Source: Chrysomallon squamiferum (lineage: Eukaryota; Mollusca; Gastropoda; Neomphalida; Peltospiridae). From it: a stretch of DNA of 64,000 nt. The translations under genes and the position numbers were made by a program. This document shows, piece after piece, positions 39,401 to 49,759 of the stretch (positions are counted from its first letter, which is position 1; every line of letters starts with the position of its first letter). The stretch spans positions 9,203,476 to 9,267,475 of the forward strand of contig CM022665.1 of assembly GCA_012295275.1 (NCBI GenBank), given 5' to 3'. The notes beneath the pieces were generated by a model. It was not told the origin of the DNA, made no database searches, and was given only the letters and a program-made list of their open reading frames with translations.

Positions 39401-42400
39401 TGGGTACATTTCTGTAGTGATCAAGTTCTTGCTGAAATGTGAAAACTGGCCTTCATAAACTATGACCAGTATCTTAATGAACAGGTCAAGGTGAAATGAA
39501 AAGACTGAATTAACAGTGATGTGTAATTCATAATTTATGTTATAATTAAAAGTCTTCACTGACATTTTCTTAGATTAAAAAGCAACCAGAAGATGCTTTG
39601 GAATGCATTTAAAATCCTGAAAGCTCAATTATCAATGGCTTCAGGAGATTGTACCTTCCACTGAAGATCTCTTAAGGTTCCTTGAAGATAATTTATTTAA
39701 ATGTTTTCTCGATTACAAAAACTAAGCATGTTACAATATTCTTGTTAGTTATGAGACAAAACCATCTCTACTGCAGCAAAAGGTTGCCCAATTGCCTTGA
39801 AATACACAAGGCAACAGTTACCTAATTTGAAGTACAAAGATGTGGTGTTCATAGCAAGCAATGAGGCCACAGCAACAGCTTCAAATGTTTGAAGTGTTTG
39901 ATGTTTTGTACGCATTAGTGATTGCATTGCATTCTATTCCCGTTTTAGATAACATTTTCTTTCTGAAACAATGTTGGCTATGAAGACAATTCTCAGCAAG
40001 TTAGATCTATACCATAACAAATGCATAAGGTAAATGAATGCTAATTAAGTAACTAGTAAAAAAATGATGAATGTTAACAAAATGCTTGAAAATATAAAAT
40101 CTCTCAAACTTACCAGTCATGAAAAATTATCTTTTTTTTAAAATACTGTTTAAGGGGACACACAAGTCGAAAAATTACAAAATTTGAAAACAAAAATCAT
40201 TTTTGAGATTTTGACAAAACTTTTACAAACATTATTCAACTTTCTAGTCAGAAAGTGATGTAATAGATATAAGTGTGTCATATGACACTTCATGGATAAC
40301 TCAATGCTGTCAGATGGTGATGTTAAAACATTTTTACATCTATCCTCACTCATTGTGCATGGGGATGAATGTAAATTACAAAAGAAAGAAAGCATGAACC
40401 ATATGTTAAAAAGGATGAGTGCAGCAATGAGAAAAGTGGGAGGGGAAGCTCAACAGCAAGGTGTTATAACAGGTGGGAAAGGGCATGGGAAACTAACGGC
40501 TGCTACTATCTCTTGCAAAATAGTATGGCAGTGCAAGTCACAGCACCACTAGTGACTTGGAAACTAATAAATGCTGTATCTACATCATTTTTTCATGCTC
40601 TTTCCACAGACCAAGAACCACCTCATGATCACTGCCCAAAGGGTCCTTCCAGTTGGTGTTTTTATCGATGAGCATTGGTTGTGGGTAAACACCCAGGCAG
40701 CCATGCTAAAAACATGGGAACACCATTGTCAAAAGAAGTTGGACAATTTGTTAACCCAATCTATATTCAACTTGGCAATGAAAACCTTTTATGTCAATGT
40801 CTAAAATGGAAGACATAAATTAGTAATGAAAGTCTGCATACAATGATTTGGCAGAAATGCCCCAAAACATACTTTGTGGGGAAATTAAGGGTGGACAATG
40901 GGGTTGCAATGGCAGTGAGTGAATTTGGTGAGGACTGTGTAAAAAGTGTTTCCAATACAGTAGCAGGTGGGTGGAGCTGCTATGACGTTAGCCCATTCAA
41001 AAGATTCTGAACAAATCCACATGATAGAAAGGAAATCTGCCAGACTAAAAAAAAGTCAAAGAGAAATAAGACATTTGAAAAGGATTCAGCAACAGGAAAT
41101 GCCTGCTGCAGCTGAAGGTGAAACTGCATATGCAGCTCGAGAAATTTATTTATAAATATGTTATTATAAGTTTCAAGGACAAGAACTAACTTTTCTTGCA
41201 CAAAATTATGTAACAATAAAGTGTATTAAAAAAAGTTTTTAAGATAAATGTTTCATGTTTTTTTTAAATGGAAATACATAGACAGTTATCATAATAATTA
41301 TACGTAACATCACCTTAGTAGTTAGAGTAAGTGGAAATGTAGTTATAAACCTTTATTTGCTGTTTTCTCACATTTAATTTTTCATACTTTTCTAAATGTT
41401 TATGAATGTGCGGCATTAAAACCATTTGTGCTAGAGATCCCAAATTTGGAATATATATTTTTAGAAACAAACACTAGAAAATGACATGAAGAATATCTTG
41501 AAAACATTATCCATTCTGCTGAAAAACATCTTTTTTTAAATTGTCTTTTGAACTATGTAAGAAAAGGCAAATATCTTCTTGTTACTTTCTAGAAATAAAA
41601 GTCCAACTAGGCGTAGCATTGCAACAAAGATAAGAAGCAAGGTGAAAAAGACATCCATAAGACAAATTCAGCAATGGACATTGTAAACCAGGTAATACTG
41701 CAGAAAATAACTTGAAATTATTACAGCACCCTTACCAGCATTATCAAAGCCAGAAAATTAGCACAAGCCACCAACATAAGTTAAGACCTATGGATCCGAC
41801 AACTCTTGATTTCAAATTGAACCTTGTTTGTTCCAGACCAATTCCTCCATGGCAACATCAAAGTTGACAATAAGCAATATCTTATTTTTGCTTCTGATAA
41901 GATGCTACAGTTGCTTTTGAATGCCAAAACATGGTATTTGGATTCAACATTCAAACTGCTCAAGGAACCATTCATGTAGCTATTGACAATACATGGCATG
42001 CACAACTCATCAAATTTCAAGTTCAGTCACTGTCTGCAAATAAGCCGCCAACAGCATAAATAGTGACAGCACCAAGGACAATTGTTTGACATGTGGGATG
42101 CCTACATCACTGGAAACAAAATATGAAACAACTTCTATTCCAGTGCTATTTGCATTTTATGTGCAACCATGTTCATTAGAAATAGAATAATGGCAAAAGA
42201 GATGTCAGTGTTGGGCAAAAAAAAAAAATGTTGGAAGAAAATTATGTATAGGCCTAATGGCATTCGGGGATTAAATAGGGTTGAAACAACACTCAAACAA
42301 TTATTGTATGCACTGTGTAGTCAGTGTTAAATGTGATGGGGATATTTTCACACAGGGACAATGTGACTGGAAAACTGATGAAACCTGCATCAGTTACAGG

Positions 42401-43125
42401 ATTTTAAATCATTGTTCCTTAATATTCAACATATTCCTAGGTCTTTCCAACTGTTATTTGTTTTCTTATTTCTGACGTTTGAAATTTTTGTCCACATACC
42501 TAATACCCTAATTACGTTTGTTGGTTTGAACCTGCAAGAGATATTCACTGTTTATGTTGTCAGTGACTGAAATGAATCAGTTTCTCCTTAGATTCAGAAG
42601 GGAAAATATAGGTAAATTTCATTCATATAAAAATTCGTAACTTCTTTCATGTCACTGCTATCAAAGACATTTTGGTGTCATTTTTATATGAGATTGTTTG
42701 CTTATTTTTGTGTTGTTTTTGTTTATTTTTGTTCCTTTCTGGTTATATATAATTATATGCATATATAATATTTTTGAAAATTTTGCACATACCTATTCTT
42801 GTGACCAAGTTTAGAAGTTTGCCCCAACAAAACATTCGTAACAGTGTTAGTATTAATATTACTGTTAGATCTGCCGTCATCGTATTAGGTTTCTTATTTC
42901 GATTAAGATGATAGTAATTTTATGACACCATAAACAAGTTCAACATGCAGGATACGGTACTGAAAAGCGTCTTCAAATATTACTATTGAGCACTTTCTCT
43001 GTATTCTAATTGAACTTTTATCTTAGTAAACCACTTTCATTTTGTCAAAACAATCTACTATTTTCAAAATTATTCGAAACAAAATTAAATTGTACCTCAT
43101 TATTAAAAGCTCTCACAGCCTCCAT
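28507..43125 (-). CDS. SCAF8: SCAF4/SCAF8 orthologue, RNA polymerase II CTD-associated SR factor (17 coding exons)
   Basis: Coding exons: 43125-43096, 37792-37664, 37465-37304, 36975-36858, 36423-36245, 35850-35626, 35322-35246, 34953-34788, 34519-34326, 34106-34020, 33766-33675, 33367-33267, 32885-32775, 31774-31609, 31334-31218, 30941-30751, 30627-28507. All phases agree, giving 1,421 residues (human SCAF8 1,271). The N-terminal CID spans about residues 1-140, with IKAIKFYKHVVQSVEKFIQK and CKPEYKVPGLYVIDSIVRQS matching human SCAF8 almost exactly. Next come a Gln-rich segment, an RS domain (about 415-485), and an RRM (about 487-560; RNP2-like TTLWLGHL, RNP1-like GCAYVDYA). Then NVDHGVTYIPWSKL, a Met/Pro/Gly-rich region, an RD-rich block, and an acidic tail ending DSEGT. 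In mammals SCAF4 and SCAF8 bind phosphorylated Pol II CTD and suppress early polyadenylation. This is probably the single pre-duplication orthologue; the symbol is approximate. Start context AAGATGG is favourable. Confidence 0.92.
31528..31654 (-). repeat. Inverted duplication, arm A (3' part of SCAF exon 14 plus intron start)
   Basis: 127 bp covering the last 46 bp of SCAF exon 14 (GGGMIDEDTLPEHLKG), the GT donor and 81 bp of intron. It matches 35394-35520 on the opposite strand without gaps, with 11 mismatches that I count by eye (about 91% identity). Confidence 0.85.
31938..32732. mobile_element. Non-autonomous TIR element (MITE-like), about 795 bp
   Basis: Ends are inverted repeats: left ACCATATATACTTGTGTA, right (reverse complement) ACCGTATATACTTGTGTA. 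With flanking bases 25 of 28 positions match. Subterminal copies of TATAAGTCGA occur at both ends. The repeats may be flanked by a TA target duplication (TA|CC...GG|TA). No transposase-like coding inside. It occupies most of the 1.0-kb SCAF intron 13, ending 42 bp from the exon 13 donor. Superfamily not assigned. Confidence 0.8.
32775..33367 (-). CDS. SCAF8: SCAF exons 12-13: RRM
   Basis: Exon 12 (33367-33267) encodes VCTTTLWLGHLTKHTTEEDI and KYGTVNSVN. Exon 13 (32885-32775) encodes LIPPRGCAYVDYARRKDAYK and RDKLDRGIRINGNILK. Together they form a complete RNA recognition motif directly following the RS domain, as in SCAF4/8. The intron between them is about 380 bp. Confidence 0.9.
35394..35520 (+). 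pseudogene. Inverted duplication, arm B: antisense copy of a SCAF exon/intron boundary
   Basis: Lies in SCAF intron 6 in the opposite orientation to the gene. It reads GGGMIDKDTLPEHLKG like exon 14, then continues through the former splice donor as GILFETVHLTNVVNESVKQL without a stop. It is a relic of exon 14 and intron sequence, not a functional exon: it is antisense and covers only part of one exon. Nine of 11 differences from arm A are transitions. Confidence 0.8.
37304..37465 (-). CDS. SCAF8: SCAF exon 3: core of the CTD-interacting domain
   Basis: 162 bp, phase 0 at both ends. It encodes CKPEYKVPGLYVIDSIVRQS, then RHQF, KDVFAPRF and STFQNLFKCPPEEK. Nearly every position matches human SCAF8, including the VIDSIVR helix that lines the CTD-binding groove in CID proteins. 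Confidence 0.93.
39150..39930 (-). mobile_element. Possible inverted N-terminal fragments of a Mutator-like transposase
   Basis: Minus-strand reading gives VYFKAIGQPFAAVEMVLSHN (within 39745-39927) and MHSGIIIDRKTTDVVHKCGE followed by LNLCHHE (within 39152-39334). These loosely resemble the region of Mutator-like transposases upstream of MLSDGD (a 'VxAxRxIGxGxxA' helix and a 'GxxxxIDxxTGxVxDxxxxxxxC' segment). They run opposite to the 40292-41155 relic, which would imply an internal inversion. Weak similarity; it may be chance. Confidence 0.3.
40292..41155 (+). mobile_element. Mutator-like transposase relic (broken)
   Basis: Antisense to SCAF. Successive frames read MLSDGDVKTFLHL, NHMLKRMSAAMRK, GGKGHGKLTAATI (40292-40552); DQEPPHDHCPKGPSSWCFYR then stop (about 40609-40671); NESLHTMIWQKCPKTYFVGK (about 40827-40885); and a basic Gln/Lys-rich end, ERKSARLKKSQREIRHLKR then EGETAYAAREI. 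This order (MLSDGD, H..KRM, GGKG.LT, DxxPPHxxCPKGxxSWC, NES...W.RCPK, basic EGxTYGxG-like end) is that of the metazoan 'Mutator-like transposase domain' family, from general knowledge. Multiple stops and frameshifts make it non-functional. Confidence 0.75.
41590..42060 (+). mobile_element. FLYWCH/MULE-type transposase relic (broken)
   Basis: Frames read NKSPTRRSIATKIRSKVKK; LLQHPYQHYQSQ; RPMDPTTLDFKLNL; and KMLQLLLNAKTWYLDSTFKL then LKEPFM and LLTIHGM. The run L...AKTWYLDSTFKL..EPF matches the start of the MULE DDE catalytic region (typically AKxWYxDGTFKxxxxPFxQL), whose Asp is the first catalytic residue. It is broken by stops and frameshifts. It is a different family from the neighbouring Mutator-like relic. 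Confidence 0.7.
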
Positions 43126-43199
43126 CTTATATTCAACCTCCACCGAACCTAATCTAATTTAAAAACAAAACAATATTAATTTAAAATATTGAATTATCA

Positions 43200-43340
43200 C
43201 ATTGCACGCTGGACAAAATGGCTACCTGCAAAACATCCCATAATTCTTTCTCAATGTATTATAACCATATTTTTCATTCGTCATTCACTATAAAGGCAGC
43301 CAATGGCATTGTCGTTTTCAAAACACCGGTATGTCGGTTT
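43200..43340 (-). promoter_or_regulatory. Candidate SCAF promoter / 5' UTR
   Basis: Directly upstream of the SCAF ATG. Contains a YY1-like AAAATGGCTAC (43215-43225) and moderate CpG content. A short CpG-rich spot (cgcgccgcg) follows near 43531-43550. No TATA box in an obvious position. Confidence 0.35.
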
Positions 43341-43868
43341 TTATAAATTTATCACTTTGTGTTGAAACGTAATAACAGCAGTCATCACTTTGAGAGGAAG
43401 TAAATAATGTAAATTAAACCAGTTTTTATCAGTATACATGAATAATTCGCACTGATTTGGACTGTTTAATAAACATGCATACACATTTTGTAAAATTAAC
43501 AAAAAATCTGAAATTGTTTCAATATTAAAAATTGCACATTAACGCGCCGCGTTTACACGCAAGCACGTATCTTAGTTTTTAGTACGGAAATGTTTACTTC
43601 AGAAAGTACATAGCATTTATATATAATAATTTTTAAAAATTAATATTCTAAATAATTATCCCCGTGACTTTTTAGATTCATGTACTTATTATTATTATTT
43701 TTTTTTTTCTTCTATTTTTATTTATTTTATTTTATTTTTTATGTTCAGTACTATTAATATTATAGTAGTACTTTCCAAATATTTCATAATTTGATATATT
43801 TATTTCGAACCGCACATGCTGATTATGAATGAAGGCTGGTAACAATGTAATAAGCACTGATGTACGCA

Positions 43869-43944
<76 letters not shown>

Positions 43945-45503
43945 AGCGGATTAATCCTTGAATTCAATCTAATTAGCAGCTGTTCCAAACGTAATACCGA
44001 GGAAGTCAGCTTTTGTAAGATCTGTTGTTAAGGTTTGATCCCAGTAGATTCAGTATCTAACAAGCCTCGTATTATTTTGGGAGCGGACATAAAATTGATT
44101 TTTGGTTTGTGTAAATACATTCAGTTTCACTGGCTAAATATTATGTACGTAAAGTTAAAGCAATTTTTTAGTGACGTGAGGCATTTGACATTTTGCACAG
44201 ATGGATATCTTAATCGATTTCTGAATAGCGAATAAACAAAACCACGTCGCATATTTAAAACATGACAAGTTAGAAGATACAGCATTTACAGATTTAGAGG
44301 ACTATTTTATATGGTTTGTTGCTTTATATTATTTTCATTATTTATAATTAATTGTATTTAAATACATTCTAATGTGATAGCAAGATTTATGTGGGGGGGG
44401 AATAGCTCAACTGTGTATACTTCAAAGACACGTAATTGCTTTATTTGAACATAAGATCAATCTTTGCTAACAGTTAAGTACGATAAATACTCATGACGTC
44501 ATGTCATACATTTAAACGTAAAACAAATGTGTACTAGGTTTGTAAATCACTAGCTTATGGTGCGATTCTCACTTGTTTTCAAGAGGCTATATCCTGTTCC
44601 AACAATACTCTACAACTGATATATTAAAAACTATATGCTTTCCAGTTTGTTTAGTCACATAAAAATTTACCTGCTTTTCATTAAATTCCATTATTCTGCA
44701 ACCTATAAATTGTAGATAATTTGATCTTTAGATTTTGTTTTGTTTTTGTTTTATGTTTTTTTTTTTTCTTGTGTTTTGTATTATTACTAAGTACTTTCTT
44801 TCCTCTACATTTATAAACTCTTTTACAAAATAAATCTAGGTGAACCATACTTTAATTAGATAAAATAATAATAAATAAATAATAAAAATAAAGACAACAA
44901 TGAAACTCCTTGGAAAATATTTGTGCTGGTTTGTTAGTTTTTGCCTGTAAATAAAGAAGCATATAAGTCCAATTTAATTTTTTTTTTTTAAGGAGGAAAA
45001 TACATTTCCCAAATGTTTTCTTTAAAAACAAATTATAGTTTGATTTGATTCCTTGTGTTCAAATCATAATTTACAGAATAGAATTAAAATATATTTCTTC
45101 TAGATTAATTCTCAAACAAATATTGTGATTGCAATCAAGATACATGTAGTAAGAAATAATTTTTTATTCTATGACTCAAATAATATAAAATTTTGAAATA
45201 TTTTGACTTTCAAGAGAACCTTTTATAAATGAAAATTAAAACTATTTTTAACACTTAGAACTATCTTTAAAGTATTTAATATTTTCTTTTTAAAAATCCA
45301 TATAAATGTTAGGTTACCATACAAATGTCATATAACCACTTTTTTTAGAAGGTCTTGTGACTGAATTACAATTTTAAACATTTGTTTATTTTATTTTATT
45401 TTATTTTATTTGTTCATTCATTCATTTATTTATTTTAGATCAGAGGAATGATCGTTTAAGTTGAAGATGAATGTTAATGTAATTTTTATGTTGAGTAATT
45501 AAA
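43341..45503. other. Divergent intergenic region between SCAF and MANEA
   Basis: No coding gene. It has a (TC)n tract at about 43870-43943, a G8 run near 44393, and a perfect CRE palindrome TGACGTCA at 44494-44501. A likely MANEA 5' UTR exon follows the acceptor tttattttag at about 45439. An upstream untranslated exon could end near 44013 (CTTTT|gtaaga), but this is a guess. Confidence 0.4.
44494..44501. promoter_or_regulatory. CRE palindrome TGACGTCA upstream of MANEA
   Basis: A perfect 8-bp CREB/ATF site about 1.0 kb upstream of the MANEA start codon, in ctcaTGACGTCAtgtc. Confidence 0.4.
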
Positions 45504-47549
45504 ATGTGGCCTGGACGAACTTGTGGCTTTAAAAGATTTGTTTTGTTTTTTACTGTTTCTTCTTGTGTGTTGTGGATTTTTCTTGGATTATACTTCGTAT
45601 CTATAATGAGGAAAGTTGAGGAAGAACATCGTTACATTCCAAATCTTTTGATTAAGAAGCATTCCCAAAGTGCTGATAACAGATTGCCTACAACAGCTGA
45701 ATCTGCATTTGAAAAGTTAAAACGAATACACGTGAAGAAAATGAATCAAGCTGGCATAAAAATATCTATTTTAGAAAAGTACAGCAACTTTAACAATAAT
45801 AATTCTTCAAAGAGTAATTCAATTTTGGAGAAGTTGAAAATGATTCATCAAAAGAAAATGAACAAAGCAGGTTTTAACATTGAAACTCAAGAACACAATT
45901 TTGTTAACACAGATTTGCTTTTAGAAGTTCCAGACAATTTAAAGATAAACTACAATGTCCACATATTTTATTACCCATGGTATGGCAATCCAGAAAAGGA
46001 TGGTCAGTATTTTCACTGGAATCACAGATACATTCAACACTGGGACAAACTGGAGCGTGACAAATGGCAGTTAGGATTTCACAAACCCCCTGAAGACATT
46101 GGCTCTAATTACTATCCTTTGCTAGGCCTATATAGTTCTCAAGATGTCAGAGTGGTTAATGTTCATATGAAACAAATAAAGAGCTGTGGAGCTGGTAATA
46201 ATTTTTCATGTATTAAACTAAAAGATAATTTTCATCAATGATATAATTTTGTTATGTATTTCACCAACAGAAAATTAATATTCAGAAAATACTAGCATAT
46301 ACCCCTTATTTTTAGTTTATAATATGATTTTTCATAAATTATAACTATTACCCCCCTAAAAAAAACCACTATTAGTCATATTTTAATTACTGATGTTTTG
46401 AACTGATAGTAAGAAAGCTGGTCACTGGTTCTCCTATTTGTTTAATTATTGATATTTTTAATTTCAGGTGTCATTGTAGTGTCATGGTATCCAAAAGGTA
46501 TGGCTGATAGTGAGGGAAAGGAACCAGACAGACTGATGTTACTAATTTTAGATACAGCACAACAATATAATCTTAAGGTTAGATTTAGCTTTGATATATA
46601 TATATATTTCTAAATTTTCTGTTTTCAGCCCATAAAGGTAACAGATTTTATAACAATTTTAAATATATTGTCTTTGATAGAAATTAGGATGTTGTTTGAG
46701 TGCCAAAGTAGCCTAATGTTTTCCAGTTGTTTCTGTAAAGAATGAAAGAAACTAATCTAGGCAGACATTTCTGGTACTTTTCTTTAAATATATTTTATAT
46801 CTTCTTTGAAAAATGCTAAGATCTTTTATTATCTTTGAAATTTTCAGGTTACTTTTCACATTGAACCATACAGCAACAGAAATCACATCACACTGAAGAG
46901 TGATTTAAAATACATTATGGATTCTTATGGAAAACATCCAGCATTGTACAAGATGTTTCACAAAGGAAAATATCTGCCAGTTTATTACATTTATGACTCT
47001 TACCTCCTATCATCTTCAAACTGGTCCAAGATTTTCAAACAAGGTGGTTCAGACAGTGTGAGAAATACTATCCTAGATGGCATTTTCATTGGGCTTCTGG
47101 TTCAGTTGAAACACAAAAGAGACATTACAAATGCTGGTTTTGATGGCTTCTATACATATTTTGCAAGCGATGGCTTTACCTATGGCAGTAGCTGGAAAAA
47201 CTGGCAAGATATTTCAACTTTTGCTAAAAAGAATAGACTTTTATTTATTCCCAGTGTAGGTCCAGGATATATAGATACACACATCCGTCCATGGAATGCA
47301 CACACTACCAAAGACAGGGATCATGGTAGGTATTATGAAAGTTCCTTTAAGTATGCTTTGGAGGCAAAGCCACCTCTGATATCTATTACATCATTCAATG
47401 AATGGCATGAAGGAACACAGATAGAGCCAGCAGTTCCAAAGCACATTTCTAATTATGAATATGAAGACTACCAACCTGAAGGACCATATTTTTATTTAGA
47501 TCTAACAAGGAAATTTGTTGACAGGTTTTCACAAATTCAAAATAAATGA
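45504..47549 (+). CDS. MANEA: MANEA orthologue, Golgi endo-alpha-1,2-mannosidase (GH99), 3 coding exons
   Basis: Coding exons 45504-46194, 46468-46577, 46848-47549; phases agree; 500 residues (human 462). Type II membrane protein: short basic N-terminus, signal-anchor about residues 12-34 (FVLFFTVSSCVLWIFLGLYF), a variable stem about 35-148, then the GH99 domain. Diagnostic blocks: HIFYYPWYGNP, HWNHRYIQHWD, PPEDIGSNYYP, VVSWYPKGMAD, VTFHIEPYSNRN, GFDGFYTYFASDGFTYGSS, FIPSVGPGYIDT, and SITSFNEWHEGTQIEPAVP, where the Glu pair of EWHE (452 and 455) is the GH99 catalytic pair. It cleaves glucosylated mannose from N-glycans in the Golgi, a bypass of ER glucosidases. The stem is longer than in vertebrates and contains a duplicated module. 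The upstream acceptor at about 45439 supports a 5' UTR exon. AATAAA overlaps the stop (47542-47547). Confidence 0.95.
45708..45881 (+). repeat. Duplicated 19-residue module in the MANEA stem
   Basis: Residues 69-87 (FEKLKRIHVKKMNQAGIKI) and 108-126 (LEKLKMIHQKKMNKAGFNI) repeat with a 39-residue (117-bp) period: EKLK-x-IH-x-KKMN-x-AG. The DNA at 45708-45764 and 45825-45881 is also related but diverged. The linker is Asn/Ser-rich. Confidence 0.85.
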
Positions 47550-49708
47550 TTAAAACCAAATTTTATTTATTAATTAATCTTATAACCAGTGAAAACAAGA
47601 TTTTATACTTCTTTTGCAGGTGGTGCTACTGCTGTTTAAAAAAAAAAAAATATTTAATATAAATTTTGATTCCAAAGATATTAAGCAGAATTCAGAAACA
47701 TTATGCATTTTTTGTTTTGGCTTTATTTGTTTTGTTTGTGTTTTAATTGGTTTAATTTAATGTGTGTGTGTGTGTGTATGTTATATGTATTATTTAATTT
47801 TTTTTAATTTCAATATTTTTTTTTTTTTTTAAAGATTAATTTAATTTAATTTTATTTATTTATTTAATTTTTTATCTTTTATTTATGTTGTTTGGTTTTT
47901 GGTAATTCAATTTATTATTGATGTAATTTGTTGGTTGTAGATTGTTTTAAATCCTTTTTATGTTAAATATATTAACATGAACGTTTTCTGCATTTCCGCA
48001 ATTTAAACGTTTGTCGTGCTAAACAGTAAAAAGTAAATAACTGGCTAGGACCTTTTCTCTCTTCTTTTTAAAAAAAAAAAAAAAAAAAATTTACAATAAC
48101 AAAATAACTATAAAGGGGAGAAGAAGTTATAGATAGATAGATAGATAGATAGATAGACAGATAGACAGATAAATAAATAGAAAGATAGACAGACAGATAC
48201 AGATATATTAAATAGAAATCGCAATTCTTTCTTTTTATATCAGTTTGAAGTAAGTGCATGATAATGTTTCATATGATGAAATACAGAATGGTAAAAGTAC
48301 CCTGTGGAATTATTTTGGGATGGGGAATAAAAGGTTTTGGTATTTTACTTTATGAACAAATATACTGTACGTCAAAATTTTACCTCGAAAGTTTTAAAAA
48401 ATATTTTATTTTTAATTTGCTCAGTTTTATTCTCGCGGCGCTCCTGCTGATTCGGCGGAAAAAATACAAAAAATGAAAGGTATTTAACAAATTCTGTTTT
48501 AGGGGCTTCCTCTGTTGAAAAATTTGGGGGCATCATTGATAACAATTTTTGTATTAATTGTTAAGAGGCAGGTATTGGGAGTTATGTTTACGATTAACAA
48601 CAAGACAAACGATCAACATTTGATGATAATGCGATGTATTACAAAATATATATATATAATTATATAAAATTAAAATTAAATCAGTGAAAAAATATACATA
48701 TATAAAAAAAATAATATAATATAAAAATGATGAAGAAAAGAAAACGAAAAGAATATTTCGGAAGATCAGGTAGATCGGGAAAAAAGAATGGATGCCTCGA
48801 GCTATAGCCCATGTCACGAAACTAAAAAAATAATTAAAATAAATTATGTTTAAAATAATACAATTATAATTAATATGAAATCTTAAGTTTCAGTTATTAG
48901 ACTTTTAATAATTTTAACAAAATTTTTATATTGGTATCAAATGCATATCGTAAACGGAGATACTTCTATCCTTTCTGGTATTTATAAGACGTATTTAATT
49001 TTAAGAAATTAATCAAGATTCATGTGTATAAGTCTGTTATGTCCAGGCATCGAAGACTTACATATCTTACAGAATTTTAAAGAATAATGTTATTGTTATG
49101 TTGTTGTTTAATAACTTAAAAATGGGGTATATGGTTATGCAAAATTAAATAAAAAAATATTTAAAATGTCAAAAAGTTATATCATATATTTAAACCGTTG
49201 CAATAATAAAATGAAGTGTACACTAAATAAATTTATATAATATGTATTTCATATTTGCAAAAATCTATTACTTTCAAACGAATTTATCGATGGAATTGAA
49301 ATAAACTGTTTTAAAATATTCAAAGAATACATGAAAAAAAGAGAGCGGCAGTTTAATATCATTGAATCTCGGCGAATGTAGACGTGATGAAATTACAGTT
49401 TAAATTTACGAAACTCTTAACCATTGAAACAAATCATTAACCTGCTAAATTACAACTGATCTAATTATGAATTAAAACTACTTTAAAATAATTAATATCA
49501 CTGTTTGCATTGATGTAAACACATATTATTTTGCTCAGTCAACACTGGTTTAAACTGATTTATAAATAATTTCATCATCTCTAATCGGTCTTAGACTTAT
49601 AATAATAATAACAAGTAAATAATTTAAATAAATAAATAAAAATAATACTAAAACTGAAATATACTTCGAACGACATATTTTTAATTTTTTTTTTTTTTTT
49701 TTTATTTC

Positions 49709-49759
<51 letters not shown>

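Larger units (their letters stand above)
37793..43095 (-). other. SCAF intron 1 (5.3 kb) carrying transposon relics
   Basis: First intron between the 10-codon exon 1 and the CID exons. It contains at least two degraded MULE-type transposase relics (about 40292-41155 and 41590-42060) and possible inverted fragments (about 39150-39930). A short tract at about 37888-37960 with repeated CCATGAC words could be another interspersed repeat. No intact gene. Confidence 0.7.

Noticed and set aside
39745-39927. A stand-alone small gene on the minus strand in SCAF intron 1
   Set aside because: No splice or promoter support; better treated as possible transposase debris, at low confidence.
43800-43988. 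Open frame with a long Arg-Glu repeat on the minus strand
   Set aside because: It is the translation of the (TC)n microsatellite, with no splice or homology support.
44030-44060. A tRNA T-loop-like GGTTTGATCCC
   Set aside because: No acceptor stem, D-arm or anticodon arm can be folded around it.
48068-48259. Tyr/Leu/Ser-repeat open frame
   Set aside because: It is the translation of the (AGAT)n microsatellite.
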